Source: Flavobacterium sp. MDT1-60 (lineage in GTDB: Bacteria; Bacteroidota; Bacteroidia; Flavobacteriales; Flavobacteriaceae). From it: a stretch of 64,000 nucleotides of DNA. Positions 1 through 8,174 of the stretch are shown one piece after another. The stretch is from the NCBI RefSeq assembly GCF_014844035.1, contig NZ_CP062159.1, positions 4,464,001 to 4,528,000 of the forward strand, given 5' to 3'. Position numbers and translations under genes: made by a program. The notes beneath the pieces are model-generated. The model was not told the origin of the DNA, did not search any database, and worked only from the letters and a program-made list of their open reading frames with translations. Numbering within the stretch: the stretch's first letter is position 1; each line of letters opens with the position of its first letter.

Positions 1-218
1 GATGATGGGACCGCCATTACAAAATAAGCAATATAAAAGGCAAAAGTTACAAAGTAAGCCTGTGAAGAAGAAAGCTCGCAAGCCAATTCAAAAAATGGAA
101 TTAAAGGTCCGTTTAGCCAGGTTACAAATCCGAGAATGAAAAATAATGCGGTCAGAATAACCATCGGAAGAATTGCATTCCTTTTTTCTACTTGTATGAC
201 ATTTTCAATGTTCGACAT
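1..218 (-). CDS. MFS sugar/H+ symporter, FHS family (N-terminal part)
   Basis: The ATG is at 218 on the minus strand and the gene runs off the left edge, so only about 72 residues are visible. After a short polar N-terminus comes a hydrophobic stretch with the signature FFILGFVTWLNGPLIPFF, then a second membrane segment (AYFVTFAFYIAYFVMAVPS). This is the start of the fucose/glucose/galactose:H+ symporter family (FucP/GluP-like) in the inner membrane. It lies downstream of the sugar kinase and nucleotidyltransferase genes on the same strand, 174 bp after the latter. It probably imports the monosaccharide that the kinase then phosphorylates. The actual sugar cannot be read from this fragment. 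Confidence 0.85.
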   Translation of the reverse strand, partial: MSNIENVIQVEKRNAILPMVILTALFFILGFVTWLNGPLIPFFELACELSSSQAYFVTFAFYIAYFVMAVPS

Positions 219-286
219 AATACTTTTGGTTGATTGTTAATAGATTTTTTGGTTTTCAATCTAAAATTAGTATCAACACTTTTAAT

Positions 287-330
287 GCATTGCCTTTTTT
301 ACGCATATTTTTGCGTTTTTTTTGCAATGC
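287..330 (-). terminator. nested hairpin between nucleotidyltransferase and transporter genes
   Basis: GCATTGC (287-293) pairs with GCAATGC (324-330), enclosing a second stem ACGCA (301-305) with TGCGT (312-316), all in T/A-rich sequence. It may be an attenuating terminator or an RNA-processing hairpin within the kinase-nucleotidyltransferase-transporter transcript. The remainder of the 219-392 gap shows nothing else recognisable. Confidence 0.35.
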
Positions 331-392
331 AAAAGTAATGTAATAAGTTGTACTTATCCCTAAAATAGATATGAATTTTTTGTTAATATTTG

Positions 393-1268
393 CTAAGCTT
401 CCCAGTCAAGCACTGGATAGTATTTTTTAAGGTATTCTTTTACATCTGCAATGTCTTCCTTGGCCGTTAAATCAGGAACGTGCTCAGAAAACGGAATTCC
501 CACAGTTGTATTCGGGTTAGCTTTAACCGAATTTAAAAGCACCGTTGGTAATTCTTTTTCATCTCTTTCCGGATTTACGGGACAATTTTTAAGATGCGTA
601 TACAAAGTGCTTCCGTTGAATTTGAAGGCATTCATACTCACTCTTATCTTTCCTTCTACATCTTTATAATGTTCTAAATCATCAGCTGTAGGTTTTTCTA
701 AAATATCCAATAATTGATTATTTTGATCTAATTTGGCAATCGCAAAACGCGAAATTCTTTCAGACGGAAATTCCAAAGCATCACGATCATAACTAATAAA
801 AGCATTTGGGCTTTGTGTTTCTCTCAGTGCCAATAAAGCTTTCGCCGAATACAAATTATCACTATTACAAACAGAATATTCCTGTGTATTCAATTCAGGA
901 AATTGTTCAACTGCCTGAAATAAAGCATCAGCAGTACCAAAAGGTTTTACTCTTCCTTCAGGAATGTATTGAACAGCAAATGAGATGTTAAGCCCGTGAA
1001 AATTGTTGTTTTCATTATGATTCCCATAAAATTCTTTAAACAACTCTCCTTGCTCTCCTATAATAATATAGATGTTTACATATCCTGCCTTTTTGGCATT
1101 CAATAAAAGATAATCCAGCAAAGGTCTTCCGCTTGCTCCAACGCCAATTAAACCTTTACTTCTTTCATTGGCCTGTGCAATTTCCTCGGGAGATAAATTA
1201 TCTAAAATGGCTTCTTTTTTCATACGAGAGGATGCACCACCCGCAAGAATAACTAAATTGTTGTGCAT
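393..1268 (-). CDS. sugar-1-phosphate nucleotidyltransferase
   Basis: This 291-residue protein opens with NLVILAGGASSRMKK, the nucleotide-binding signature of RmlA/GalU-type nucleotidyltransferases. It has a Rossmann-like NTase core and a central VCNSDNLYS in the place of the usual metal-binding aspartate region. It has no signal peptide and should be cytosolic. The start lies 9 bp downstream of the GHMP kinase stop, so the two are co-transcribed. The expected chemistry is sugar-1-phosphate + NTP to NDP-sugar + PPi, directly after the kinase. The pair looks like a salvage route for a monosaccharide released by the neighbouring hydrolases. The nucleotide and sugar specificities are not evident from sequence. 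Confidence 0.8.
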   Translation of the reverse strand: MHNNLVILAGGASSRMKKEAILDNLSPEEIAQANERSKGLIGVGASGRPLLDYLLLNAKKAGYVNIYIIIGEQGELFKEFYGNHNENNNFHGLNISFAVQYIPEGRVKPFGTADALFQAVEQFPELNTQEYSVCNSDNLYSAKALLALRETQSPNAFISYDRDALEFPSERISRFAIAKLDQNNQLLDILEKPTADDLEHYKDVEGKIRVSMNAFKFNGSTLYTHLKNCPVNPERDEKELPTVLLNSVKANPNTTVGIPFSEHVPDLTAKEDIADVKEYLKKYYPVLDWEA

Positions 1269-1277
1269 ATTTATATC

Positions 1278-2369
1278 TTAAATTTCAATATTTTCAATAA
1301 TTCTTACTCCTGGATCTACGCTAACCGAATAAGCTTCCAGGGCTCCGGCTTTTAAAATAGCGTCGATAACCAAATTTTCTTTTTCAGGATCAGCAATTAC
1401 AACGATACTGCCACCACCACCGGACCCTACAATTTTCGCTCCGTATGCACCTGCACGTAAAGCTGCGTTGATCATATCATCAATTCTTGGCACTGTAATT
1501 TTTAGTAAATCACGCAAAACTTCATGATGCTGATTCATTAATTCACCAATTTTTTTAAGATCTAAAACTGGTTTTTCAAATTCTTTTAAAGCGTCTTTGG
1601 TATAATGATAATTTTTTAAAGCTGCTTCAAAAAACGGAATCAATCGATCCGGCAAACAATTTCTGTATCGGTCAATATCCTCAATTTCAGAAGTATTCAA
1701 ATCAAAATTTGGAAAATTCTGTTTTACAATATCAATTGCCATCAAAGCATTACCTTTTAATTCACCAATTAATCCAATGGTTTCTTTAGGAACACCTGAA
1801 ACTCCGGTAATCAAACCTTTTAAATTGGTTCCGATAATTTTATACGAAAAAGGGTCTTTTGTATTAATATACACAATATTCCCTACTCCAATACTAAAAT
1901 GATCCATCATTCCACCTGGTTCTCCATGTTCTAAAACCTCAGAAGCATATCCTATTTTGGCAATAAATTCTGGAGTTACTTCATCATCAACTCCAAAGGC
2001 CGTAATCAAGAACTGAATCCATGCCATTAATAATGCCGAGGAACTTGATGTTCCCGAATTAATTGGAATATCTCCTGTAATAGTAATATCGTATCCTATT
2101 TTTGGTACACAACCATGTCTGCGTAAAACACGAAGCGATGAAGCAAAATAATCACGAGGTTCCAATTTTTCGAAAGTTGCATCAATATTTATCACACGTT
2201 TTTCATTAATATCAATCATATTAAGAACAAACGTTTTGGTTTGATTTTCCTGAGCAATTAATTTTATATCTCGATTTATAGCACAGGCTATAACGGGTAA
2301 TCCTAAATAATCCTGATGATCTCCAAAGAGGCATGTTCGGCCCGGGGCTAATGAAGTAATTTTTCTCAC
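1278..2369 (-). CDS. GHMP-family sugar kinase
   Basis: This 363-residue kinase has the three GHMP motifs: an N-terminal substrate region (SLAPGRTCLFGDHQDYLG, near residues 6-23), the ATP loop GDIPINSGTSSSSALL (around residue 100), and the C-terminal glycine-rich GAKIVGSGGGGSIVV. GHMP sugar kinases make sugar-1-phosphates (galactokinase, GalNAc kinase, arabino- and glucuronokinases). The following nucleotidyltransferase fits that product. The N-terminal motif differs from canonical GalK (GEHTDYNGG-type), so galactokinase is not assured, and a GalNAc-1-kinase role is a guess from the GH109 gene nearby. The start codon is GTG (2367-2369); no in-frame ATG precedes it before a stop. It is the first gene of a minus-strand operon driven by the operator-promoter module at 2458-2541. 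Confidence 0.8.
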   Translation of the reverse strand: MRKITSLAPGRTCLFGDHQDYLGLPVIACAINRDIKLIAQENQTKTFVLNMIDINEKRVINIDATFEKLEPRDYFASSLRVLRRHGCVPKIGYDITITGDIPINSGTSSSSALLMAWIQFLITAFGVDDEVTPEFIAKIGYASEVLEHGEPGGMMDHFSIGVGNIVYINTKDPFSYKIIGTNLKGLITGVSGVPKETIGLIGELKGNALMAIDIVKQNFPNFDLNTSEIEDIDRYRNCLPDRLIPFFEAALKNYHYTKDALKEFEKPVLDLKKIGELMNQHHEVLRDLLKITVPRIDDMINAALRAGAYGAKIVGSGGGGSIVVIADPEKENLVIDAILKAGALEAYSVSVDPGVRIIENIEI

Positions 2370-2457
2370 TTGAAAATTTTACATTAAAACATTGTAATTC
2401 AAATAATTACAACATTATTTGGTTATGAATTTATTTTATAATTTCGGTTTTGATTCT

Positions 2458-2491
2458 ACGAAACTATATATTATATTTTTATAAAACAAGA
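2458..2491 (-). promoter_or_regulatory. predicted promoter of the kinase operon
   Basis: Read on the minus strand, this stretch has TTG (plus-strand CAA, 2487-2489) followed by an AT-rich spacer and a TAGTTTCG -7 box (complement of 2459-2466). This is one mismatch from the Bacteroidota consensus TAnnTTTG, with roughly 20 nt spacing. It is nearly identical to the susC promoter at 4789-4819. Predicted transcription starts about 85 nt before the GTG of the kinase. Confidence 0.6.
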
Positions 2492-2504
2492 AAAAAATAA
2501 AAAA

Positions 2505-2541
2505 TGTGCTCGAACACACTAAATAAATGTTCTCGAGCACA
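2505..2541. promoter_or_regulatory. tandem LacI-type operator, copy 1
   Basis: Two 14-bp palindromes with a central TCGA, TGTGCTCGAACACA (2505-2518) and TGTTCTCGAGCACA (2528-2541), are separated by 9 bp, so their centres are 23 bp apart. A central CG is typical of LacI-family sites. The block lies between the leftward kinase promoter and the divergent lacI gene. The LacI-family protein encoded at 2602 is the obvious candidate to bind here, affecting both transcripts. The exact reverse-complement arrangement recurs at 4736-4772. Confidence 0.75.
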
Positions 2542-2562
2542 CAATACAATTCTCCTAAAAAA

Positions 2563-2596
2563 TTTTACTATAATTAAATCAAAGTTTCTATATTTG
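2563..2596 (+). promoter_or_regulatory. predicted promoter of the LacI-family gene
   Basis: A perfect TAnnTTTG box, TATATTTG at 2589-2596, ends only 5 nt before the ATG at 2602. A TTTTA run about 22 nt upstream (from 2563) could serve as the -33 region. If used, the transcript would start at or next to the start codon and be leaderless or nearly so. Confidence 0.5.
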
Positions 2597-2601
2597 CTTA
2601 T

Positions 2602-3642
2602 ATGGATAAAAAGTATACAATTAAGGATATTGCAAAAATGGCCGGAGTTTCTAAAGGAACTGTTGATCGTGTTTTGCATAATAGAGGAAAGGTTTCTCCT
2701 GCTGCATTGGAAAAAATCAATGAAGTTTTAAACGTCATTAATTATGAACCCAACTTAATTGCCCGAAATTTAAAAAATACTAAAGTTTATCGCATTTGTG
2801 TTTTACTTCCAGATCCTGAAATTGACCCTTATTGGCTTCCATGTGTTAACGGGATTCAGGATGCGATAACAGAATTTAAAGCCTATAGTGTTATTATAGA
2901 AACCTATTTTTTTAATCCTGAAAGTACTAAATCGTTTTTAAGTACCAATACTAAAATAATCGAACGATCGCCAGATGCCGTTTTAATTGCTCCTTTATTT
3001 CATAAAGAGACGCTCGAAATTATTAAGCAATACGACGAATTGGAAATTATAGTGAATACTTTCAACAACCAGGTTGAGTCTTCGTCTATTAAAAGTTTTG
3101 TTGGACAAGATTTGTACAAAAGTGGTCGTGTGGCGGCTAGTTTAATGAACCTGATTCTGACGGAGGGACAAATTGCAATAATCCATATTGATGAAAGTCT
3201 TAAAAATGCGGTTCACATGCAGGAGAAAGAAAAAGGATTTAGAAATTATTTTGATGAAAAAAAACTGTCTGATTTTTCTTTAACCACTTTAAAATTAAAA
3301 TACTCCAATATTGAAACTAAGTTTCCGGCATTTATAGAAGAAAACCCAAATTTACGTGGCATTTTCATTACAACTTCTAAAGCCTATCAGATTGCCTCCG
3401 TTTTATCTTCTCTAAAAAATAAAAAGATTGCACTTATTGGTTATGATTTAATTGAGAAAAATGTAAACTTCCTAAATCAGGGATTGGTTCATTTTTTAAT
3501 ACATCAAAATCAAAAGAGACAGGCTTATTTAGGAGTAAGCACCTTAGTGGAGCATTTTTTATTTCGAAAAGAAATACCGGAAACGATTTTGCTTCCAATA
3601 GATATTATTAATGTTGAGAACGCTTCCTTTTATGTATCATAA
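2602..3642 (+). CDS. LacI-family transcriptional regulator
   Basis: This 346-residue regulator begins with a LacI helix-turn-helix (TIKDIAKMAGVSKGTVDRVL, residues about 5-24). The hinge region NYEPNLIARNLK (about 50-62) follows, and then a type I periplasmic-binding-protein-like sensor domain to the C-terminus. It is transcribed divergently from the kinase operon, next to operator copy 1, with copy 2 upstream of susC. It is therefore the likely local regulator of the whole PUL, with a sugar or sugar phosphate as inducer. The operators lie upstream of the -33 boxes rather than over the -7 boxes, which would also allow activation. That is inference. Confidence 0.88.
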   Translation: MDKKYTIKDIAKMAGVSKGTVDRVLHNRGKVSPAALEKINEVLNVINYEPNLIARNLKNTKVYRICVLLPDPEIDPYWLPCVNGIQDAITEFKAYSVIIETYFFNPESTKSFLSTNTKIIERSPDAVLIAPLFHKETLEIIKQYDELEIIVNTFNNQVESSSIKSFVGQDLYKSGRVAASLMNLILTEGQIAIIHIDESLKNAVHMQEKEKGFRNYFDEKKLSDFSLTTLKLKYSNIETKFPAFIEENPNLRGIFITTSKAYQIASVLSSLKNKKIALIGYDLIEKNVNFLNQGLVHFLIHQNQKRQAYLGVSTLVEHFLFRKEIPETILLPIDIINVENASFYVS

Positions 3643-3648
3643 TAAAAT

Positions 3649-3712
3649 TGCTACAAAGACACAAAGGCGCTAAGTTTGTATTTCTTTGTGACTTAGTGGC
3701 TTTCTGGCAAAT
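3649..3712. repeat. CACAAAG/CACTAAG-type intergenic repeat
   Basis: This short stretch has related words in opposite orientations: ACACAAAGGCGCTAAG near 3660-3674 and CTTTGTGACTTAGTGGC near 3684-3700. It can fold into a hairpin between the convergent lacI and CBM9-like genes. It resembles the short intergenic repeats common in flavobacterial genomes and may double as a bidirectional terminator. Confidence 0.45.
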
Positions 3713-3717
3713 TATAA

Positions 3718-4356
3718 CTACTCCATCAAAATAAATTTCCCAAAAGAAGAAGCAATATGAAAATTGGGTTCCGGTGTATTTGGATTTACCCATGAAATCC
3801 AGGTAGGCTGATAGTTTTGATTTTCATCTTTAGAAAATTTAGCTCTATAAACTCCGGTTTCAATAATATTGTTTTGAATTAAATTCAATTCTTTCAAAGA
3901 AGCAATACTGATTGTTCCTCCAACAGTAAAAGAATTCTTCCCTTTTGAAGATTTTACTTCTATATGTTCTTTGGGCCACTTCCAATTAAAATCAAATTCC
4001 TTATTTGGCTTTGCCTCAAAATCCATTATTCTGGCTGCAGTATCCATTTCAAGGCAATAATAAGGATTTAAAGAATCGTTAGCTCTAAAAAACAGTTCTA
4101 CCCGATCTGAGTTTCCTATACTATCAACACTATCATCTTTTTCATCGATATAAATATCAGTATCAAAAACCTGAAAATTAAAATAGAAATTTTCTAAATC
4201 ATGAAGTGCCCGAAATTCAATTTTTGACATTGGATCGTTTTTCCATGGAGAAGAAAAATCAGTTAAACAATTTGCTTTTCCCCAAAAAGAAACATCTAAA
4301 ATTTCGAGATCTTTTTTCTGATTTTCATTAATTAAAACAACCTGATATTCTTTCAC
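3718..4356 (-). CDS. CBM9-like carbohydrate-binding protein
   Basis: This 212-residue protein resembles the family 9 carbohydrate-binding-like domains found alone in Bacteroidota. It has an early FWGKANCLTDFSSPW strand, IEFRALHDLENFYFNFQVFD, then SDRVELFF with CLEMDTAARIMDFE, and a closing WISWVNPNTPEPNFH. No signal peptide is visible, so it may be cytosolic or exported another way. The start is GTG at 4354-4356; the in-frame region upstream reaches a stop without an ATG. It lies between lacI (convergent) and operator copy 2, so it may belong to the same regulon from a leftward promoter that I could not define. Its ligand is unknown. Confidence 0.6.
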   Translation of the reverse strand: MKEYQVVLINENQKKDLEILDVSFWGKANCLTDFSSPWKNDPMSKIEFRALHDLENFYFNFQVFDTDIYIDEKDDSVDSIGNSDRVELFFRANDSLNPYYCLEMDTAARIMDFEAKPNKEFDFNWKWPKEHIEVKSSKGKNSFTVGGTISIASLKELNLIQNNIIETGVYRAKFSKDENQNYQPTWISWVNPNTPEPNFHIASSFGKFILME

Positions 4357-4735
4357 AATTTTGACTTTTAAATTTTATTATTTTCTAATTTTTGAAAAGC
4401 TTAAAATGCCCTGAAATCCGAATTGAAAACAGGTCGTTTTTAACATGACCAATATAGTTCAAAAATCAGGAACAAAATCTCCTTTCCTTAATTAAAATAA
4501 AATCATCGAAAAGCGATTTTCTTACTAAATAAAACAATAAGAAAATCCTGTTTAATTAATATCTATTTAATACCTGTATTGCGAAATTCATAAGATTTTA
4601 CAAAAGCATCAATTATAATTCATCTAAACAGCAATTTCGCATAAAAAAAGACCAAATAAAGAAGTCCCTTTAATTCCAAAAATAATTGTAAAAATCACAT
4701 CATTTAAGTCAAAAAAAACGTTTCGCATAATTTTA
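4357..4735. other. intergenic stretch upstream of operator copy 2
   Basis: No gene is supported. An inverted repeat GATTTTCTTA / TAAGAAAATC flanks a 13-nt loop near 4513-4545. The word TTTCGCATAA occurs twice (about 4631 and 4721), with an inverted relative near 4577. None can be assigned a function. A leftward promoter for the CBM9-like gene should lie here, but no clear TAnnTTTG box was found. Confidence 0.3.
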
Positions 4736-4772
4736 TGTGCTCGAGAACATAAATTTTGTGTGTTCGAGCACA
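4736..4772. promoter_or_regulatory. tandem LacI-type operator, copy 2
   Basis: TGTGCTCGAGAACA (4736-4749) and TGTGTTCGAGCACA (4759-4772) are separated by 9 bp. Each is the exact reverse complement of one half of operator copy 1, in matching order, so this is the same composite operator inverted. It ends 16 bp before the -33 TTG of the susC promoter. That position suits an upstream regulator or activator rather than a simple block of the start site. Confidence 0.75.
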
Positions 4773-4788
4773 TTTTTTGTGTTTTTTC

Positions 4789-4819
4789 TTGTTTTATAAA
4801 AATATAATCTATAGTTTCG
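4789..4819 (+). promoter_or_regulatory. predicted promoter of the susC operon
   Basis: TTG at 4789-4791 and TAGTTTCG at 4812-4819 are separated by 20 nt, matching the Bacteroidota TTG / TAnnTTTG promoter with one mismatch. Transcription would begin near 4825, leaving a leader of about 230 nt before the susC ATG at 5054. The sequence is almost identical to the inverted promoter at 2458-2491. Confidence 0.6.
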
Positions 4820-5053
4820 TCAGACATTAATCTTAAAACTAAGTTAATTCAGTAAAATTTTAGCTGATTTTGAGGCCTTAAAAAAGAATAAAAAAGGACA
4901 AAATAACCCGTTTTGAGATCAAAAAATGAAGTGAATATTTCAAAAGGAAATAAGTCAAATTGAAAAACAAAAATGAATTCCTGAATCAAAAAAGAAATCT
5001 AAAACTTACAATCAAGAAAAACAATTAAACATTAACCAAAACCAATTTTAAGT

Positions 5054-8000
5054 ATGAAATTATTAACCCAAAAAAAGCCAAGAGATTTTCGGATTAACAA
5101 TTTATCCGGAAAAGAAATCAAACTAACCGTTCTTTCGTTATTAGTTTTCACATTTCAAGCTTCTGCGGCTTCAACGATAAATACATCACACAAAAACAAT
5201 ACTGTGTTGTTTTTTGAAAAAACTGTAAAAGGTACTGTAACAGATCAAAACGGGCTGCCGTTACCTGGTGTAAACGTAACAGTTAAAGGCTCTAGTAAAG
5301 GTGTTCAAACTGATGTTGATGGAAGTTTTGCGATTACTGTACCGGATAATGCAACCAAACTTATTGTAACTTACATTGGTATGGAAGATCAGGAAGTTAC
5401 AATATCTGGCGCTCCGCTTAAAATTGTCATGAAAGAAGTAGGGCAAAAATTAGACGAAGTAGTTGTTGGATACGGAAAAGCAAAGAAAAAAGATCTTACC
5501 GGTTCTGTAAGTTCAATTGGAAAAGACAATCTAAACTTAGGCGGTACCGTTTCTAATGTTGGACAAGCTTTACAAGGACGTGCTTCGGGAGTTCAGGTAC
5601 AACAAAACAGTTACGCTCCCGGAACGAGTCCATCAATTGTAATTAGAGGAGGAAACTCAATCAACAACTCTAATGCGCCTTTGTATGTTGTTGATGGTTT
5701 TATTACAAGTACAGGTGCTTCTATTAGTCCAAACGATATCGAAAATATTCAGGTATTAAAAGATGCGTCTTCTACCGCTATCTATGGTGCGAGAGGAGCA
5801 AATGGAGTAATTTTAATTACAACCAAAAAAGGAAAACTAGGAAAAATGCAGGTTGAAGCAGAGATTTCTGATGGTTTTCAAAACATCATTAAAGAACCAT
5901 CTTTGCTAAACGGGCAACAATATGCTGATATTCAAAATACAATTGCAAAAGAAAATGGAAGACCACCTGTTTTCCCGGCAAGTTTTCCAATTGCAAATAC
6001 TAACTGGTTTGACGCAGCAACGCGCCCAGGAGAAGTATTGAACAGAACGCTTACTTTTAGCGGAAGCGATAAAACATCTAAATTTTTTCTTTCCGGAAAC
6101 TACATCAAACAAACCGGAGCCATTGAAAATACTGATTTTGAAAGATATAGCGTGAGAATGGGTGGTGAGAAAAGATTTAATGAAAAATTAAATATGGGTA
6201 CTAATTTTTATGGTGCTTCAAGCGAAGGAAATAACAGCGATTTTGGAGATAATATTTTATCACCAATGTTCTCTGTTCAGACTGCTCCACCTTCTATCCC
6301 AATTTATAATGCTGATGGATCTTACTATAAATATCAAGGAAAGGACAATGCTTTAGCTCTTTTATTGGAGCCTACTGATCACACAATCAACAGATTGGTA
6401 AACGGAAATATGTTCTTAGATTATGAAATTATTAAAGGGCTGACTTACCATTTTGGCGCAGGTGCTGAATGGCAAGAAGTTATTCAGGGAAAATATACAC
6501 CTAGTACATTGGTGGCTGGAGCTGCTTTAAAAGGCTCAGGATCTGAGGAAAACAGAACTTATTTTAGATGGAGTACAGAGCAATATTTGACTTATAAATT
6601 TAATATTAACGAACATGCTATAACAGCAATGATCGGTACTTCGAATCAAAAAGATACTTACGAAAGAGTAAAAGCGGCAGGTACAGGTTTTTCTAACGAT
6701 TTGCTGACTTATTACAATCTTCAGGGTGCAGCGATTAATTTAAAACCGGAAACAGAGAAAACGGAAACTAAATTGACTTCTTATTTTGGAAGGTTAAATT
6801 ATGCTTACAATGATAAATACTTAGCTTCTTTTACTTTAAGAAGAGACGGTTCATCTCGTTTTGGACCAAACAACAGATACGGAATTTTCCCTTCAGGGGC
6901 TGTAGCCTGGAAAATATCTAATGAGCAGTTTATGCAAAATTCAAATACTTTTTCTGAACTTAAATTAAGAGCAAGTTATGGTATTACAGGTGCAGATGGC
7001 ATTGGAGATTATGCTTACATGAACCGATTGACTTCCTGGGGTGTTTCACTTGCTCCTGATAGTTTTGTTCCTGGTACTGAACCGGCCAACTTAGCAAACC
7101 CTAACTTAAAATGGGAACAAACTGCTCAAACAGACATCGGTTTAGACATGGGATTCTTTAATGACCGACTTTCTGCTACTATTGATGTTTACGAAAAAAG
7201 AACTACAGATGCACTTTTAAATGTTCCAGTTGGAGGATGGTGGGGCTTTAGTACTCAAAGAGTTAATTCTGGAGTAATCAAAAACCAGGGAATTGAACTA
7301 GGAATTAGCAGTACTAATTACAGAAATGATAAATTCACCTGGACAACTTCCTTAAATGTTGCTTATAACAAACAAGAAATAGTTTCTCTTTCTGATAATG
7401 TTAAAATCATTAGTACCAATACTTCTAATCCAAGCGGAACTGTTTCCGGACAGGAATTTACAAGATTAGAACCAGGAAAAGAAATGGGAGTTCTTTTTGG
7501 ATATAAATATGCCGGAGTAATAAAAACCGGAGAAACTTATGCTGCTCAGCCATTATCTGTGGCAGGAGATCCAAAATACGAGGATGTTAACGGAGATGGT
7601 AAAATCACTGCTGATGACAGAACTTATTTAGGTAATTCTATACCACATTATATTGCCGGATTTAATAATGATTTTAAATATGGAAATTTTGATCTAAATA
7701 TCTTTTTCCAGGGCGCTTTTGATTATTCAGTATATAATATGACGGCAATGGTTGGTGAATCGTCTACAAGTACAGATGCTTTAAATCGTTGGGTAGTTGG
7801 TACAAATGAAAACACTGATATACCCAGAGATGGATATTACAAAAGTAAATATGGTAGTTATGTGAATTCAAAATTTGTTGAAGAAGCCTCTTACCTACGT
7901 TTTAAAAATGTTTCTATCGGATATTCTATTCCGGAAAGTGTTTTAAAACAAGCCAAATTTATTGACAGTATCAGATTATATGCTATAGGTCAAAATTTAT

Positions 8001-8137
8001 TGACTATCACAGACTATTCTGGAAATGATCCTGAAATAAATGGACACTCAAATAACAATTTAGGAGGAGGAATCGATTTCAACTCATTCCCGGCTTCAAG
8101 AACATTTATCTTGGGAATAAAAGTCGCAATTCACTAA
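5054..8137 (+). CDS. SusC-like TonB-dependent outer-membrane glycan transporter
   Basis: This 1027-residue protein has an N-terminal export signal ending near ...FQASA (about residue 38). A carboxypeptidase-regulatory-like beta-sandwich follows (VKGTVTDQNGLPLPGVNVTVKG, about 58-130). The SusC-type plug start is LDEVVVGYG (about 133), with DASSTAIYGARGANGVILITTKKG at the plug's end. A 22-strand type barrel ends in SRTFILGIKVAIH. It imports oligosaccharides across the outer membrane with the SusD-like lipoprotein 37 bp downstream. It is the first gene of the large PUL operon, with a leader of about 230 nt and operator copy 2 upstream. Length is normal for the family. Confidence 0.96.
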   Translation: MKLLTQKKPRDFRINNLSGKEIKLTVLSLLVFTFQASAASTINTSHKNNTVLFFEKTVKGTVTDQNGLPLPGVNVTVKGSSKGVQTDVDGSFAITVPDNATKLIVTYIGMEDQEVTISGAPLKIVMKEVGQKLDEVVVGYGKAKKKDLTGSVSSIGKDNLNLGGTVSNVGQALQGRASGVQVQQNSYAPGTSPSIVIRGGNSINNSNAPLYVVDGFITSTGASISPNDIENIQVLKDASSTAIYGARGANGVILITTKKGKLGKMQVEAEISDGFQNIIKEPSLLNGQQYADIQNTIAKENGRPPVFPASFPIANTNWFDAATRPGEVLNRTLTFSGSDKTSKFFLSGNYIKQTGAIENTDFERYSVRMGGEKRFNEKLNMGTNFYGASSEGNNSDFGDNILSPMFSVQTAPPSIPIYNADGSYYKYQGKDNALALLLEPTDHTINRLVNGNMFLDYEIIKGLTYHFGAGAEWQEVIQGKYTPSTLVAGAALKGSGSEENRTYFRWSTEQYLTYKFNINEHAITAMIGTSNQKDTYERVKAAGTGFSNDLLTYYNLQGAAINLKPETEKTETKLTSYFGRLNYAYNDKYLASFTLRRDGSSRFGPNNRYGIFPSGAVAWKISNEQFMQNSNTFSELKLRASYGITGADGIGDYAYMNRLTSWGVSLAPDSFVPGTEPANLANPNLKWEQTAQTDIGLDMGFFNDRLSATIDVYEKRTTDALLNVPVGGWWGFSTQRVNSGVIKNQGIELGISSTNYRNDKFTWTTSLNVAYNKQEIVSLSDNVKIISTNTSNPSGTVSGQEFTRLEPGKEMGVLFGYKYAGVIKTGETYAAQPLSVAGDPKYEDVNGDGKITADDRTYLGNSIPHYIAGFNNDFKYGNFDLNIFFQGAFDYSVYNMTAMVGESSTSTDALNRWVVGTNENTDIPRDGYYKSKYGSYVNSKFVEEASYLRFKNVSIGYSIPESVLKQAKFIDSIRLYAIGQNLLTITDYSGNDPEINGHSNNNLGGGIDFNSFPASRTFILGIKVAIH

Positions 8138-8174
8138 TCTAAAAAGCTTTTTTAGTAACATTAAATTTATTGAA

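Noticed and set aside
2479-2731. Short ORFs on both strands over the operator region at 2479-2731
   Set aside because: They are read from the operator, promoter and lacI start. Similar shadow ORFs appear over the inverted copy at 4624-4827 for the same reason.
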